From positions 7,230,212 to 7,294,211 of the forward strand of contig JAKZAP010000021.1 of assembly GCA_023053575.1 (NCBI GenBank): DNA of 64,000 bases. Reading direction: 5' to 3'. The notes beneath the pieces are model-generated. The model was not told where the DNA came from and made no database searches. It saw nothing but the letters and a program-made list of their open reading frames with translations. Made by a program: the position numbers and the translations under genes. This stretch comes from Branchinecta lynchi (taxonomy: Eukaryota; Arthropoda; Branchiopoda; Anostraca; Branchinectidae). Of this stretch, positions 45,401 through 54,962 are shown one piece after another; positions within the stretch are counted from its first letter, which is position 1; each line of letters starts with the position of its first letter.

Positions 45401-47511
45401 TCATCGTCTAGCCTATGTGGAAGTGCCCGAACTAGCAAAACCTGGGCCGACAGACCCGACGGACGGACAGAAATTGCGATCCCTATGGTTTTCAAGAAAC
45501 ATCTACTGTTTCAAAGAAAAAAAATTCGACTGTTTTTACGAAAAACCGCGGTGATCAGCGACTGTTTGATAAAACAAAAAAACAAAAAAAATTGTAGGGG
45601 GGGATACGCGAGACCTTTGCTCGAGGTACCCATTTAAGCATTCATTGGTACATAGTCTATGTATATTACAGAATTTGCTCTGGACTAGGTGTATCCAGAC
45701 TTAGGCTATCTGTACAAACAAGGCAATTGTCGTTAAGGTTACCTAACATATGTCATGTAAAATTGAAAGACACGTGAAATAATTTTCGATCAGTATCGGT
45801 CAGGGCGGACCACTAGGAAACTTTTTATTCTGCGCTAAGAGGATATTCTTGCCCAATGCCCAAACATTGATCCATTTTATCCGTAGGCTACGGTGTTTTT
45901 GTCAAATCCCTACCTTGGCTTTAGGTGTGGCGTGGAGCAAATCCCTTTCCAGCTTTGTTTTTCTTCTTCTCATTTGACTAAAACTATTGTTGAACGTCGT
46001 GCGAATGGACGATTTTATCACCTATTTGTATATAGCCAGGTGATATGGGAATCAGAGATATGAGGCGTATTCTCGCCGTTCCCCGAGGAATCCTCGGGGA
46101 ATGGAAAGGAACGGCGAGAATAGAGGGAGTCACTCCACGCGGACTCCGCGTACAGAAAACAGCGAGAACACGGGGAATGCTTCCGAAATGGATTTTGTTA
46201 GAAAAAAAATTTGCAGTTGACGAAATTAGTCTGGATCCGCTTTATTTTTGCTTTTGTTTACTCTGATTGTTTTTAATTAATTTTACATTGCACCAACACA
46301 AGCAAAAATTGATTCACTTCCGAATCTGAAAGGGAGTCCTTTTTGATGATAGTGATGATAATCCGAGCATTCCCCGTCCGTGAGGACTCGCGAGAATACG
46401 GGGAGTGAGTCCCCGGGACAAACAAAAAACGCGGGGACTCCTCAAGTTGAGTCCTCGGGGAACAGTGAGAATACGCCTATGTTGAATAATCAGAAATATG
46501 GCTGTTTTTCATTTTTTCGCCAGTGAATTCTTTGCTACCTAGACCTGTCCATTGCAAGTCTTCGATTTCACCGGAGGATGGATTGCGCTTGATTGTGAGT
46601 GGGCTATAAACGATCCCGCCATTGTCTCGCTTCCTGCTTTAAAAACAAGGGAACCATATTTGAAAGACGAGTGTGTCCTTCCTAAAATATATATATATAT
46701 TTTTAACCATAGTTTATAAATTTGACGGGATTCATAATGTGGTATAGATGGATAGATAGATCAATGTACTCTGAAATCGAAAGACCATAAATACCCAAAA
46801 ATTAACAAAAAAGTAACTTAAACACACCAACTTCTCCTGCTTTCAAAACTGTTGTCAATGTACACACCCACTTGAGTAATCACGGTTGGGTTTGCAGTAC
46901 GCAGAATGCCAGAAAGCAATAAAGTTTGATTGCTTGATTTGAAAATTTGATTTTCTAAATGTTGTATGTTTCTGTTCCAGATGGACCCCGGCATGAAAGT
47001 GTACCTCATAAGCAACCGGGCTTGCCGCACTGAGAAATACATCTACGCCCTGGCAGCCGGTTACCCACCTGTCCACAACGCCTGGATAACCGACTGCATC
47101 GAACGAAACACGCTCCTATCCTTCAAAAACTACCTACTCCCTGCCGGAATCCATTCAACAGAAGTCATGGAGTGGACACCCCGCGGAAGAATTTTTGACG
47201 AGCGGAAAATCCTCCTCGTGTCAGAAGACGAGAATTTCATTGACTTTTGGCGTCGCACGTTCGTCGTGGCGGGTGCTGGTAGCGTTACGGTGTTTCAGCC
47301 AAGTATTTTGGGTTCCCCGGTTGACTTTGATTTCGCGATTGCGAAGACTGTGTCAGAGCAGAATGAGGAGGACACGGCGCTGCTCAAAATTGTCAGAAGT
47401 TCTATTGCGAAGTTGAAGGGGTTCTCAACCAACTGGGTAGTGTTCTGTTTGGTTCATTCGCAATTGTTATTGGAGATGAAGGAATCGGAACCCCTCTGTG
47501 ATATTTGGTAA
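34799..47511 (+). CDS. TP53BP1: TP53BP1 (53BP1) homologue, gene span of recognised exons
   Basis: Four exons (34799-36435, 41337-42084, 42914-43162, 46981-47511) join in frame to 1,054 residues and a stop. In order: a long disordered region with about ten SQ/TQ sites, a tandem Tudor domain, a basic UDR-like segment, and two BRCT domains reaching the C-terminus. 53BP1 is the chromatin-bound DNA double-strand-break factor that reads H4K20me2 (Tudor) and H2AK15ub (UDR) and promotes end joining. Human 53BP1 is 1,972 residues, so this protein is shorter or lacks N-terminal exons here. AATAAA at 47512-47517 directly follows the stop. Introns hold a family A element (36590-38036), two LINE pieces (39233-40449), a family B array (43600-45560) and a MITE (46063-46478). 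Confidence 0.92.
36590..38036 (+). mobile_element. Family A element, complete copy in a 53BP1 intron
   Basis: Nearly identical to the 14.5-kb copy, including its right end, so recently mobile. It has about seven 136-bp units and a longer (GTCC)n block (36646-36698). Confidence 0.85.
38037..39232. other. 53BP1 intron, nothing recognised
   Basis: Between the family A copy and the LINE fragments; no coding signal. Confidence 0.5.
39233..39874 (-). pseudogene. Non-LTR retrotransposon (LINE) reverse-transcriptase fragment
   Basis: Read on the - strand: DSILHSWAMYALLKNRVP, WYQLSKVRVFW, then GIRQGSVLSPFIFN and AYADDILLLS. These are RT palm motifs with the catalytic YADD. The fragment lacks the endonuclease and the upstream RT part, being cut at 39875 by the tail of another LINE, and runs into a 20-plus A/T run near 39260. 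The N-terminal residues of the open frame come from the neighbouring LINE tail and are not part of this protein. Confidence 0.85.
39875..40449 (-). pseudogene. LINE 3' end: C-terminal zinc-finger region plus (TTA)n tail
   Basis: On the - strand it encodes LKLWIQARANSLPLFGRF, then CQLCKAGVEENMDHFINRC, a CCHC-type finger typical of the C-terminus of LINE ORF2. A 3' UTR ends in GGGCTTTTAAATACAG and (TTA)n at 39875-39890, a microsatellite tail as in many marine-invertebrate LINEs. It lies directly upstream of the RT fragment, so the order finger-then-RT shows two separate insertions. Confidence 0.72.
41337..42084 (+). CDS. TP53BP1: 53BP1 homologue, tandem Tudor and UDR-like exon
   Basis: The acceptor is TTCGTCTTTTGTAG. 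AG carried from the previous exon plus C makes Ser, then HDGRSSFISLGIKIEES. The donor ACG|GTAAGC is phase 0. Tudor 1 runs from about GMDVYGSYGPYYYPGKVV to FLDGLKSELAECRILP; Tudor 2 is GTPVYGDC, PGIIIGYK, YIVQLERG to MTPQQVELLR. Next comes LDLSNVINGKRRRTQR, close to the human UDR (LDNLVEGKRKRR), then TPPTTPRRRGKK. Against the human methyl-lysine cage, W1495 appears as Tyr, Y1500 and Y1502 as Tyr, D1521 as Asp and Y1523 as Leu (alignment by eye). Confidence 0.9.
42914..43162 (+). CDS. TP53BP1: 53BP1 homologue, BRCT1 start exon
   Basis: The acceptor is CTTCATTTCTCCTAG and the donor CTCAG|GTAATA; it has 83 codons, phase 0 at both ends. NKSNLFTPSRP is a linker; FKQLFVGCGFLLT is the first BRCT strand (human NKTLFLGYAFLLT). 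An acidic loop (RPEGEEDEMSETE) is followed by LRREIEDRGGVVFDFF, the first BRCT helix and strand with the GG turn. The acidic insertion sits where human 53BP1 also has a long loop. Confidence 0.88.
43600..45560 (-). mobile_element. Family B element, inverted copy in a 53BP1 intron
   Basis: ATATGGCACTTGT at the low-coordinate end is the inverse of the family end. Units with CCAAGTTTCATCGTC and TCCCCCCATGATGGTCGG follow, and an (ACGG)-type block (CCCGACGGACGGACAG) near 45457. The many C-runs are part of the units. Confidence 0.65.
46063..46478. mobile_element. AGGCGTATTCTCG MITE, copy 2 (53BP1 intron)
   Basis: 416 bp, flanked by ATG on both sides; inverted ends as in copy 1, interior in the opposite orientation. 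Confidence 0.82.
46981..47511 (+). CDS. TP53BP1: 53BP1 homologue, last exon: BRCT1 end and BRCT2
   Basis: The acceptor is GTTTCTGTTCCAG, phase 0; the stop TAA is at 47509-47511 (176 codons). BRCT1 continues as KVYLISNRACRTEKYIYAL, PPVHNAWITDCIE (conserved Trp) and NYLLPAG (identical to human). BRCT2 is RKILLVSEDENFIDFWRR, AGAGSVTVFQ, VDFDFAIAK, then FSTNWVVFCL (second BRCT Trp) and a short tail. The ATG at the exon start is not a start codon but the first codon of the exon. AATAAA overlaps the end of the coding sequence. Confidence 0.93.
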   Translation: MDPGMKVYLISNRACRTEKYIYALAAGYPPVHNAWITDCIERNTLLSFKNYLLPAGIHSTEVMEWTPRGRIFDERKILLVSEDENFIDFWRRTFVVAGAGSVTVFQPSILGSPVDFDFAIAKTVSEQNEEDTALLKIVRSSIAKLKGFSTNWVVFCLVHSQLLLEMKESEPLCDIW

Positions 47512-47533
47512 AATAAATGACTTTGCTAGTGAA

Positions 47534-47682
47534 AAGATAGTAACAGAGCAGAGCGAGAAATTGTGAGATATTCTGTAGCGAAGTTTAAGGGGTTTTCGAC
47601 CAACTGGGTAGTGTTCACTCGTAGTTGTTGATGGGATGAACGAGTCGGAACCCCTCTATGATATTTGGTATGATAAATAGAC
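47534..47682 (+). pseudogene. Partial duplicate of the 53BP1 3' end
   Basis: About 150 bp just after the gene repeats the end of the last exon (roughly 47343-47519) with internal deletions. Shared stretches include CCAACTGGGTAGTGTTC, CGGAACCCCTCT and GATATTTGG. The reading frame is disrupted and no acceptor is evident, so it is a dead local tandem copy. Confidence 0.8.
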
Positions 47683-47724
47683 ACAAGTCCTTTCCTGCAC
47701 CAGATGTATGCTAGGAAGTAATTA

Positions 47725-48139
47725 GTTGCGTTTTTGCAGATACCATGGTATCTGTTACCAGGGTCACTGGATCTGCAATTAGTCGTTTTTGCAGTTACCG
47801 TGGTATCTGATATGCAGTTGCTCTGCAAGAACGATTATTGACGAAGTTACGCTTTTCGAAGTCATCCCAAAAGAAAAACTGATATTCAGTCACATCACTA
47901 AGTGCAAAACTTCTTTCCAACCAATTTGACAAAAATTGATGAAAGTGAGATGATTTTTTCGGATACCACGATCAGTTACCACGGTCGGTCTGAATATCAG
48001 ATACCACGATAACTGGCTAGATAACCACGATAACTGCAAAACGCCTTTTGACCGTGGTATCAGATACCACGAATCACGATAACTGCAAAAACGACTTAGA
48101 CCGTGGTATCAGATACCATGGGATCTGCAAAAACGCAAC
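47725..48139. mobile_element. GTTGCG MITE copy
   Basis: The ends GTTGCGTTTTTGCAG and CTGCAAAAACGCAAC are flanked by TA on both sides, the duplication expected of Tc1/mariner-type insertion. 415 bp, just after the 53BP1 gene. Confidence 0.8.
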
Positions 48140-49771
48140 TATTGATACTTTTCATTATCGAAACACACAAGCACCTATAGGAAACGACGAACAAAAGGTT
48201 TGATTGAGTTGCTGAGTAAACGAAGATATTTATGTTTATTTAAATTCGCATTTTTGCCAAAAATGAATCTTTGAATCATTCTGATCGCAAAACTTGAAGA
48301 ACGTCTCACGATCAGGCCTACGACACTGTTCCCCACTGTAAATATTTTAATTTGTAAGTTAAGTAGGAATCGAGATTTTTCAAAAGCAGTATGATCACAG
48401 AATGTGATTAGGGAATTTTATTGTGTCAAAATCATCTGTACGGGTTCTTCATTTATCGGCTTTTCTTATTTCTCTTTTGCCAGCTTGGTTATCAAACATA
48501 TCTACCGTTCGCTGAATTGCCAGAGGATACTACCTGGTCGGAACGTAGACTCGTCATTTGGGCCAGTCCCCGATAGCGGTAGCATGTATAAGAGATTGTA
48601 CCCTACCCGAAGAAAACGGATATTGCTACACCATCATCACGGGAGCATAACAAAAAATTTAACATTAGGAGGTATAGGACTTTCAACTAAATGATCGGCC
48701 TTTGGTAACCACTCTGGGCCAGTGAGATCTTGGAAACGTTACTCTGGCGTCTTTTTGTTGGTATAATAAAACTTTCGCCAAAGAGTTCTCTTCATAATGA
48801 GAGTTTGAAGGCTTCAATTTTGGAAACACAGACGGAGTCTCGCGTCCTATTGGTCGACTATGACGTTTTTTTTTTAAATCCGACCAATAGGAAGCACGAA
48901 TCGTTTTTGTACGGCAAGTTTAAGGCTTCAAGCTCTCATTTCTGATTAAACTTTGCTACAAAGCTGTAATTATACAATTAAGAAAGAGCCAGCGAACTGT
49001 TTCCAACAATTTACAGTCTCAGAATACTTATCAAACATGGACAAATCACTCTAAAATTCTGAAGTCCTACAACTCGCAATGTTAAATTACTCTTTTTCAA
49101 CCCTTTCCCGTTTTCGCCGGGTAGGCTGCAATTTCTCTATATAGCAAGAGGTAAGACGCGAAACGAAAGCATCAACTTCCACAGTAACGTCCTTGCGCGG
49201 AACTGCCGGGCTTAGTTGCGTGAGTATCGATTAATCTGTAAGCTGCAGTCGCGAGTATATTTTAAAGGTTGGACATCGAGGTTGATATCGGAAAGTGACA
49301 CCGAGACGACCATTGAAAATAACCAGTCCGAGCCGAAGGCGAGGTAGGTATGAAAAATATCTTCCAAGCGCAGTATGGTTGATATTTCGAAATTATCGTC
49401 TGGCTTTTTATTTCGATATCAACCGAGGTTGAAATATGGTAACCGGTATATTTTTCCGGATAGAACCATCAATGATTAACCAACAAGCCCTTTGGGGCTT
49501 TCTTAGCAGGTGCTGCAAAATGTTTTGTACAAATGTGTAAAATAAAATTTTATCTAAAACCATCAACCATGCATATCGTCCAAGGTCCCACAGGTAGTTT
49601 ATATTATGAGGGTCGCCACACAGAAAGTAAGAGGTGGGTATAACTTAATATCAACCTCTTTTGAGGTAGATGTAACTTCATATCAACCTCTCTGCAGGTT
49701 AATTTAAAGTCATATGCACCGCTAACTTTCTTTATGAAGATTGTCGTAATGACCGTGGGTCATAGGATCAT
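48140..49771. other. Intergenic between 53BP1 and CENPX
   Basis: Apart from the CCAAT palindrome, only short direct repeats of ATATCAACCTC (49635-49695) and an inverse GGTTGATATC (about 49280-49430) were seen. Confidence 0.45.
48798..48945. promoter_or_regulatory. Inverted CCAAT-box pair; possible promoter or small palindrome
   Basis: TCCTATTGGTCG and CGACCAATAGGAAG face each other around TATGACGTTTT (CRE-like). Weak outer arms (TGAGAGTTTGAAGGCTTCAA) also pair. It could be a promoter for CENPX 6 kb downstream or just another foldback element. Confidence 0.25.
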
Positions 49772-50154
49772 ATCAAGAACAAATAACGAGATAGAACTGA
49801 TGTCTCCCTATCTCGAGTAAAATACGGCCGGCTCCCGACGCAAACGAGCGGAGATTACTAGCTTCGCGCCAAATCATGCTTCGTTACCTCTACTAATAGC
49901 TATATTGCTGTTAAGTCGCTGAAGAGGAAATGTAGCAGTCAAAGCTGATTGGTTCTACGGACGCGCTCTAGAGCGGGTCGGCACGCGGAGCATGCTTCCT
50001 GCTAGCCTCCTTCAGTATTTCTTGTAAAACGGTGAAGACGGAAGAGGAGTAAACAGTATCAACATTAGCTCAAAGCTAGAGTAAATACCTCGGGTTTTCA
50101 TATTCGCTGCATGCGACTAAAGACATAAGTTCTATCTGATTATTTGTTCTTGAT
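49772..50154. mobile_element. MITE-like element with 34-bp inverted ends
   Basis: ATCAAGAACAAATAACGAG at the left and its inverse at the right match over 34 bp with three differences. No target duplication seen. Confidence 0.65.
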
Positions 50155-51299
50155 CACATGCATTACATACCTGTTCGAGGAAAGCATTATCTAGAAGGTA
50201 TAGGCGCAAGGTTCAGATTGACTGTGCGTTGTGTTTTCTCGAGAGCTCTGGTCTGTCTTACCCTTCGTTAACACTGGTGCGATTTGCGCAAAATTTTGCG
50301 TCGAAAAATCCGGGAAAAAGCCACGCATGACTCTTTTGGTGAAGTGTCGGATGCGTTAAAAAATTTCAAATCTTCCGACAAAACGCATGCGATTTTCTGC
50401 AGGAAAGAAAAGAAAAACAAAGATTTAACTAACATTCAAGTTTAAAAGTTGATCCACCTTTTTTCTGAAACAAAATTGTAATCCCAGGATGACTGAACGC
50501 AAAATATCTTCTGAGTAAACTTGTATCAACTTGTTTTGAACTTGAACAAGATGGCTCATAGGGTTTGACTGAAATTTTTCCAGTAGGGGGGGGGGGTCTT
50601 TGGAGGGGTGGTCTCCCAGTGTGCTCAGAGGTCATCTCCCAAGAGTTTCTGTGTCCTTTTGCAGAATAATCTCGACGAAAAATATCATTTTCCCTTTGCG
50701 TCTTCGTAGTGGGAATGTCCATGCGATTCTGTCGTACGTCAGAAAATTAAAGAAAAAATCGTGTCACATACAAAGCAGCAATGTGAACAAAGGTTAATTT
50801 TCGCACGAAAATCTCGACGAGAATTGAAGTATAATACTTTGATGTTGTTTTCTATCCTCCAATGAAATACATTAAAACAAGTAAATAAAATAGGCGACAC
50901 AATCTACCTTATTATTAGTAAAATAAGTAAGAAAGTAATTTATTTATAACCCGCCGTTTTTAAAAAGCGGAATAAATAAAAAAATAATTAAACACACAGA
51001 AAAAGACACTTAACTTACATGGTATAGCGTAACAACTTGAAAAATGCAGCCAGGAGGAAAAAAACACACAGGTGGAAATGATTTTTTTTTTAAAGAATGG
51101 GAAGGATGTGACAAGAGAAAACTACTTCTTTTTTTTGAACGAAGTTTTCTTCGCTAAAACTAAAGAGAAATTTACAGTATTTACTTTCACCTTTTAAGTC
51201 TGTCTGTGCGGTCGAAAATTACTCAGAAGTCTTAGTGATATGTAAAGCGGATTTCCGTTATAGTTCGCCCTCTTATGCGAATCGGTGTTCTATATAGAC
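50155..51299. other. Intergenic, nothing firm
   Basis: A short AT-rich piece with CCCGCCGTTTTTAAAAAGCGG (50948-50972) resembles sequences near 9.8 kb and 42.65 kb, perhaps a retroelement tail. Confidence 0.4.
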
Positions 51300-52444
51300 T
51301 TATCTTATTTGACTCACCATTAGTCCCCCTAAATTTTTTTTGGCGGCGCGCCGCGGGAAATTTATCGGCGGCGCGCCGAAAATTTATCGGCGTTTGCTCT
51401 ATTTTAGCATTTTCAAGGTATTTTTTGCAATTTTCCACAGTTATTTTATTATTGTATTATTTTATCAGCCTTCGGTTCAAGTGCCATATTGGTGGTCCCT
51501 CTGTCTCACTTTAGCTAGTTCGGGTACTTCCACGTCAGCTAAGACGATGAAAGTTGACAAGCTTCTGAAGGACTCGGCTGAATGCCCAGCGAAATCATGT
51601 TTTCGCGGATTAATCCGATCATTCGTGTGGGGGCTGGAGGGAGGGGGAACACGAAAAGTCGAAGTAAACTTTATTTATTGTGGGATCAAAAAGATACGAT
51701 TACCACGGGAGGGTGGGGGTGGACTTTTGGATCATACAAGGGAACAAAGGAATATAGTGATTGAGAGGAAACTTGGACAATACAAAAATCAGGGGTTGCC
51801 AGATACGTGATTTTGAAGACCAGACCGGATCCAACCTCGGGACACGGGGAGCTGGAAGGGGCGTATGTTAAATTTATCGGAAGTACTCCGATTCAAGGGT
51901 GCTTGGTGTCTCACATAGAGAAAGTCCCTAGATGAGACATTTAACTTTTCGGAAACTTTCCGGGTGGAGGGGGAGGCCCGGAAATCATTGCCCATGCGCA
52001 GATACCAATTGTATCGTACAAAGGTCATGGGTACTAGAGATTTTATTCCGAGTCCAGACTGGATCCGGCCTCGGTGGGGGGAGTTGGGTGTCACCGAAGT
52101 TTTACGGATGTTCTGCGATTCAAGGGAAACTTGTTCGGTAGTAAGTGCCGTAGATGCAAAATTTGCGACCGATTACGTTGGTGGGGTGGAGGGCGAGGCT
52201 TCGTATCCTGCATATGAACCAAACGGATGGAGGGAATGGGATGAAATTTGGTCATGTGTCCAAGATCCGGAAGTGCTTCCACTGGAGCAAAACTCGGTGG
52301 TTGATAGGAGCAAATGCCCTAGATTTGATATTTATGTGTCCGAATCGCATGTGGACACGGTGGAGAGGGGTTCCGGAAATGTTTGGTAGACTCCGCATAG
52401 GGACCAAAAGTAGAAAGTGACTTATATAAAATTCCATCTACATA

Positions 52445-52860
52445 AGGCGTATTCTCGCCGTTCCCCGAGGACTCCACTTGAGGAGTCCCCGCGTTTTTGT
52501 TTGTCCCCGGGACTCACTCCCCTTATTCTCGCGAGTCCCCACGGACGGAGAATGCTCTGATTATCATCACCATCATTAAAAAGGACTCCCTTTCATATTC
52601 GGAGGGAAATCAATTTTTGCTGGTGTTGGTGCAATATAAAATGAATTAAAAACAGTCAGAAGAAACAAAACCAAAATTAAAGTGAATCAAAACTAATTTC
52701 GTCAACTGCATATTTTTTTTTCGAACAAAATCGGTTTTGGAAGCATTCCCCGTGTTCTCGCTGTTTTCTGTACGCGGAGTCCGCGTGGAGTGACTCCCTC
52801 TATTCTCGCCGTTCCCTTCGATTCCCCGAGGAGTCCTCGGCGAAGGGCGAGAATACACCT
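52445..52860. mobile_element. AGGCGTATTCTCG MITE, copy 3
   Basis: 416 bp flanked by ATA; the right target site is shared with the next copy. Confidence 0.82.
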
Positions 52861-52863
52861 ATA

Positions 52864-53174
52864 GACGTATCCTCGCTATTCCACGGGGAATAGAAGGGAA
52901 CGTCGAGAATATAGGGAGTCATAGGTCACTCCACGATCCACTTTATTTTGTTTTGTTTATTCTGATTGTTTTTAATTATTTTTATATTGCACCAACACCA
53001 GCAAAAATTGGTTCCCCTCCGAATCTGAAGAGGAGTCCTTTTTGATGATGGTGATGATAATCGGAGCATTCCCGTCCGTGGGGACTCGCGAGAATACGGG
53101 AAGTAGTCCCCGGGACAAATAAAAACGCTGGGACTCCGCAAGTGGAATCCCCGGGGAACGTCGAGAATACGCCT
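52864..53174. mobile_element. AGGCGTATTCTCG MITE, copy 4 (internally deleted)
   Basis: It abuts copy 3 with ATA between them and ATA after it. It is about 100 bp shorter and oriented oppositely. Confidence 0.75.
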
Positions 53175-54770
53175 ATAATACCTATCTAGTCCTGTGATAT
53201 GGGGATGTACAGTAATGTGTTCAAAAGGGAGCAGTGGCCTTGAAAGTCTATTTTGGCTCAGGGTAGCATACGGCCCGGCCATATAAATAGAACATTTTGG
53301 ACATTTGCTCTCGCAAGCTGGCACGTTCCTCCAGGTCAGGTCACGAGTCGAGATTTTGACATGTCACAAATGAGAAGACATCCAGGAACCCCTGAAACTC
53401 CCCCACCAAAGCCGGGTTCCGTCATGGCCCCATAATTACATATCTGGAACCCATAGCCTTGCACCGTTTGCGATATTTGAGGGTCAACATGAAGGATTGT
53501 TCATCCCCCCCCCCCCTCCATGGATGGTCTGATTCGGAAAAGAAGGACTCTTTGATTATCGGTCGGGTCCTTTATATGCATACATAATTTTATGGTCCTA
53601 GCTTGTATGGAAGTGTAGAAACTAGCAAAGTGAGACGAGGGGATAGACGAAGGAAGCGGCAAAAGAGGACAATTCAAAGCTAGTACCATACAATCCTTTA
53701 ACCTATATAGGCTACCTGCTGCTTTACTACACATACAATTTGTGAAGGGGGGAATCCCCAGTACTCAAGGAGATTTCTAGGGAATTTCGAATGTACAGCA
53801 ATCGAGAGGATTTCGAGGTAATTAAAACGTTTTCCGACTTTCCGTGTAATGGCGCAACTGTCCGCAAAGAATGGCAAGTTTCACCACCCTAGTTAGTGCC
53901 GTCTTTACCCTTAGGCCAGTTAGGGCGGTGCTGGGGGCCCGGGGAAAAGAGAGGCCAAGCGGCAAGTGTAAATTGCTGAGAAATCAGGCTATGGTTGCTG
54001 GCCGTTTTGCATTGTTCCTTACGATCCAGGTTACGCACCCTCGTCATTTACGTTACCGAAATTTTGACAGATGTGACCATAGTGTGGCTCGACCAAGAAT
54101 AGTGTGTGCTAGTGGGCTGATATTTTTACGTTTTTGACTCTCGAAAAAGGGCCACAAACCCATGGATGATCTAGGGTCCACCAAAAGTAAAAGACGGCAC
54201 TGGCCCTAGCTTGTCCGGAAGTGTCTGAACTCGCAAACTTTGGACAGACAGCAAGGTCGCTATTTGTCACTTTGCTTACACGGTGTGGAGCTAACATACA
54301 ATTTTTGGTAATAAATAATAGTCCTGCACTGCCGCCATAACCGACGACTCACTGCTTACTTGCTCTTGGCAAAAAAAAGAACAGCGTTTGGAAGATAAAA
54401 CTCAAAAGAAACTTGAAAAATTTTACCTAAATAAATTCGGCGGCATAATTTTACCGGCGGGCCGCCGCCGCCGACCCCAACGGCGGCGCGCCGGCGCGCC
54501 GAGATGTTTTCGGCGGCGGCCCGCTGAGTTATTTTCGGCGGCGCGCCGCCGACTTTCGGCGCGTCTTCGGGGACTACTCACCATGCACATCTGCTCGTCG
54601 AGCAAACTCAACTTTGACTAACCAGTCTATTAGTCTATCCGACTAGAGTCTATGGTTTCCAGAGCCTCTATGCAACACTGTTTGCTTGACTATATACATA
54701 CAACACTCGAAGAGAGAGATGTGCTAGTCCAGAAAATGTCCGGCAAGTTTTTTATGATTGTATTTTGTAG

Positions 54771-54962
54771 GCCTGCCTCGAGGAACTCGTGACCCTAGCT
54801 TGCAGCGAGAAGCAGAAGATGACCGGAGAGAGTTTAAAGGCACTCCATGAGGTGGTCCGTTTGTTCGTTCTCGAGACAGCCCTTCGCGCTGGCCACCAAG
54901 CGGACAAACAAGGAGCTACAGTTGTTACTGTGGAGCATCTTGAGAAGATACTACCTCAGTTG
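54771..54962 (+). CDS. CENPX: CENPX main histone-fold exon
   Basis: The acceptor is TTGTATTTTGTAG and the donor CAGTTG|GTGAGT; 64 codons, phase 0 at both ends. It encodes helix 1, the long helix 2 (LKALHEVVRLFVLETALRAG) and helix 3 (VEHLEKILPQL). The Met in QKMTGES could be an internal start but lies after residues that align to the family, so an upstream coding exon is expected. Confidence 0.9.

Larger units (their letters stand above)
51300..54600 (+). mobile_element. Family B-related composite region with GC-rich borders
   Basis: CAAGTGCCATATTGG at 51478 and unit sequence (ACTTCCACGTCAGCTAAGAC) begin a forward array to about 52430; it resumes after the nested MITEs at 53200-54300, partly inverted. 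Borders 51345-51395 and 54437-54570 are rich in GGCGGCGCGCCG. Exact element limits are unclear. Confidence 0.5.

Noticed and set aside
54388..54621. Candidate first exon of CENPX (MEDKTQKKLEKFYL..)
   Set aside because: It begins with TTG rather than ATG, lies in the repeat border and has no donor in the right phase.
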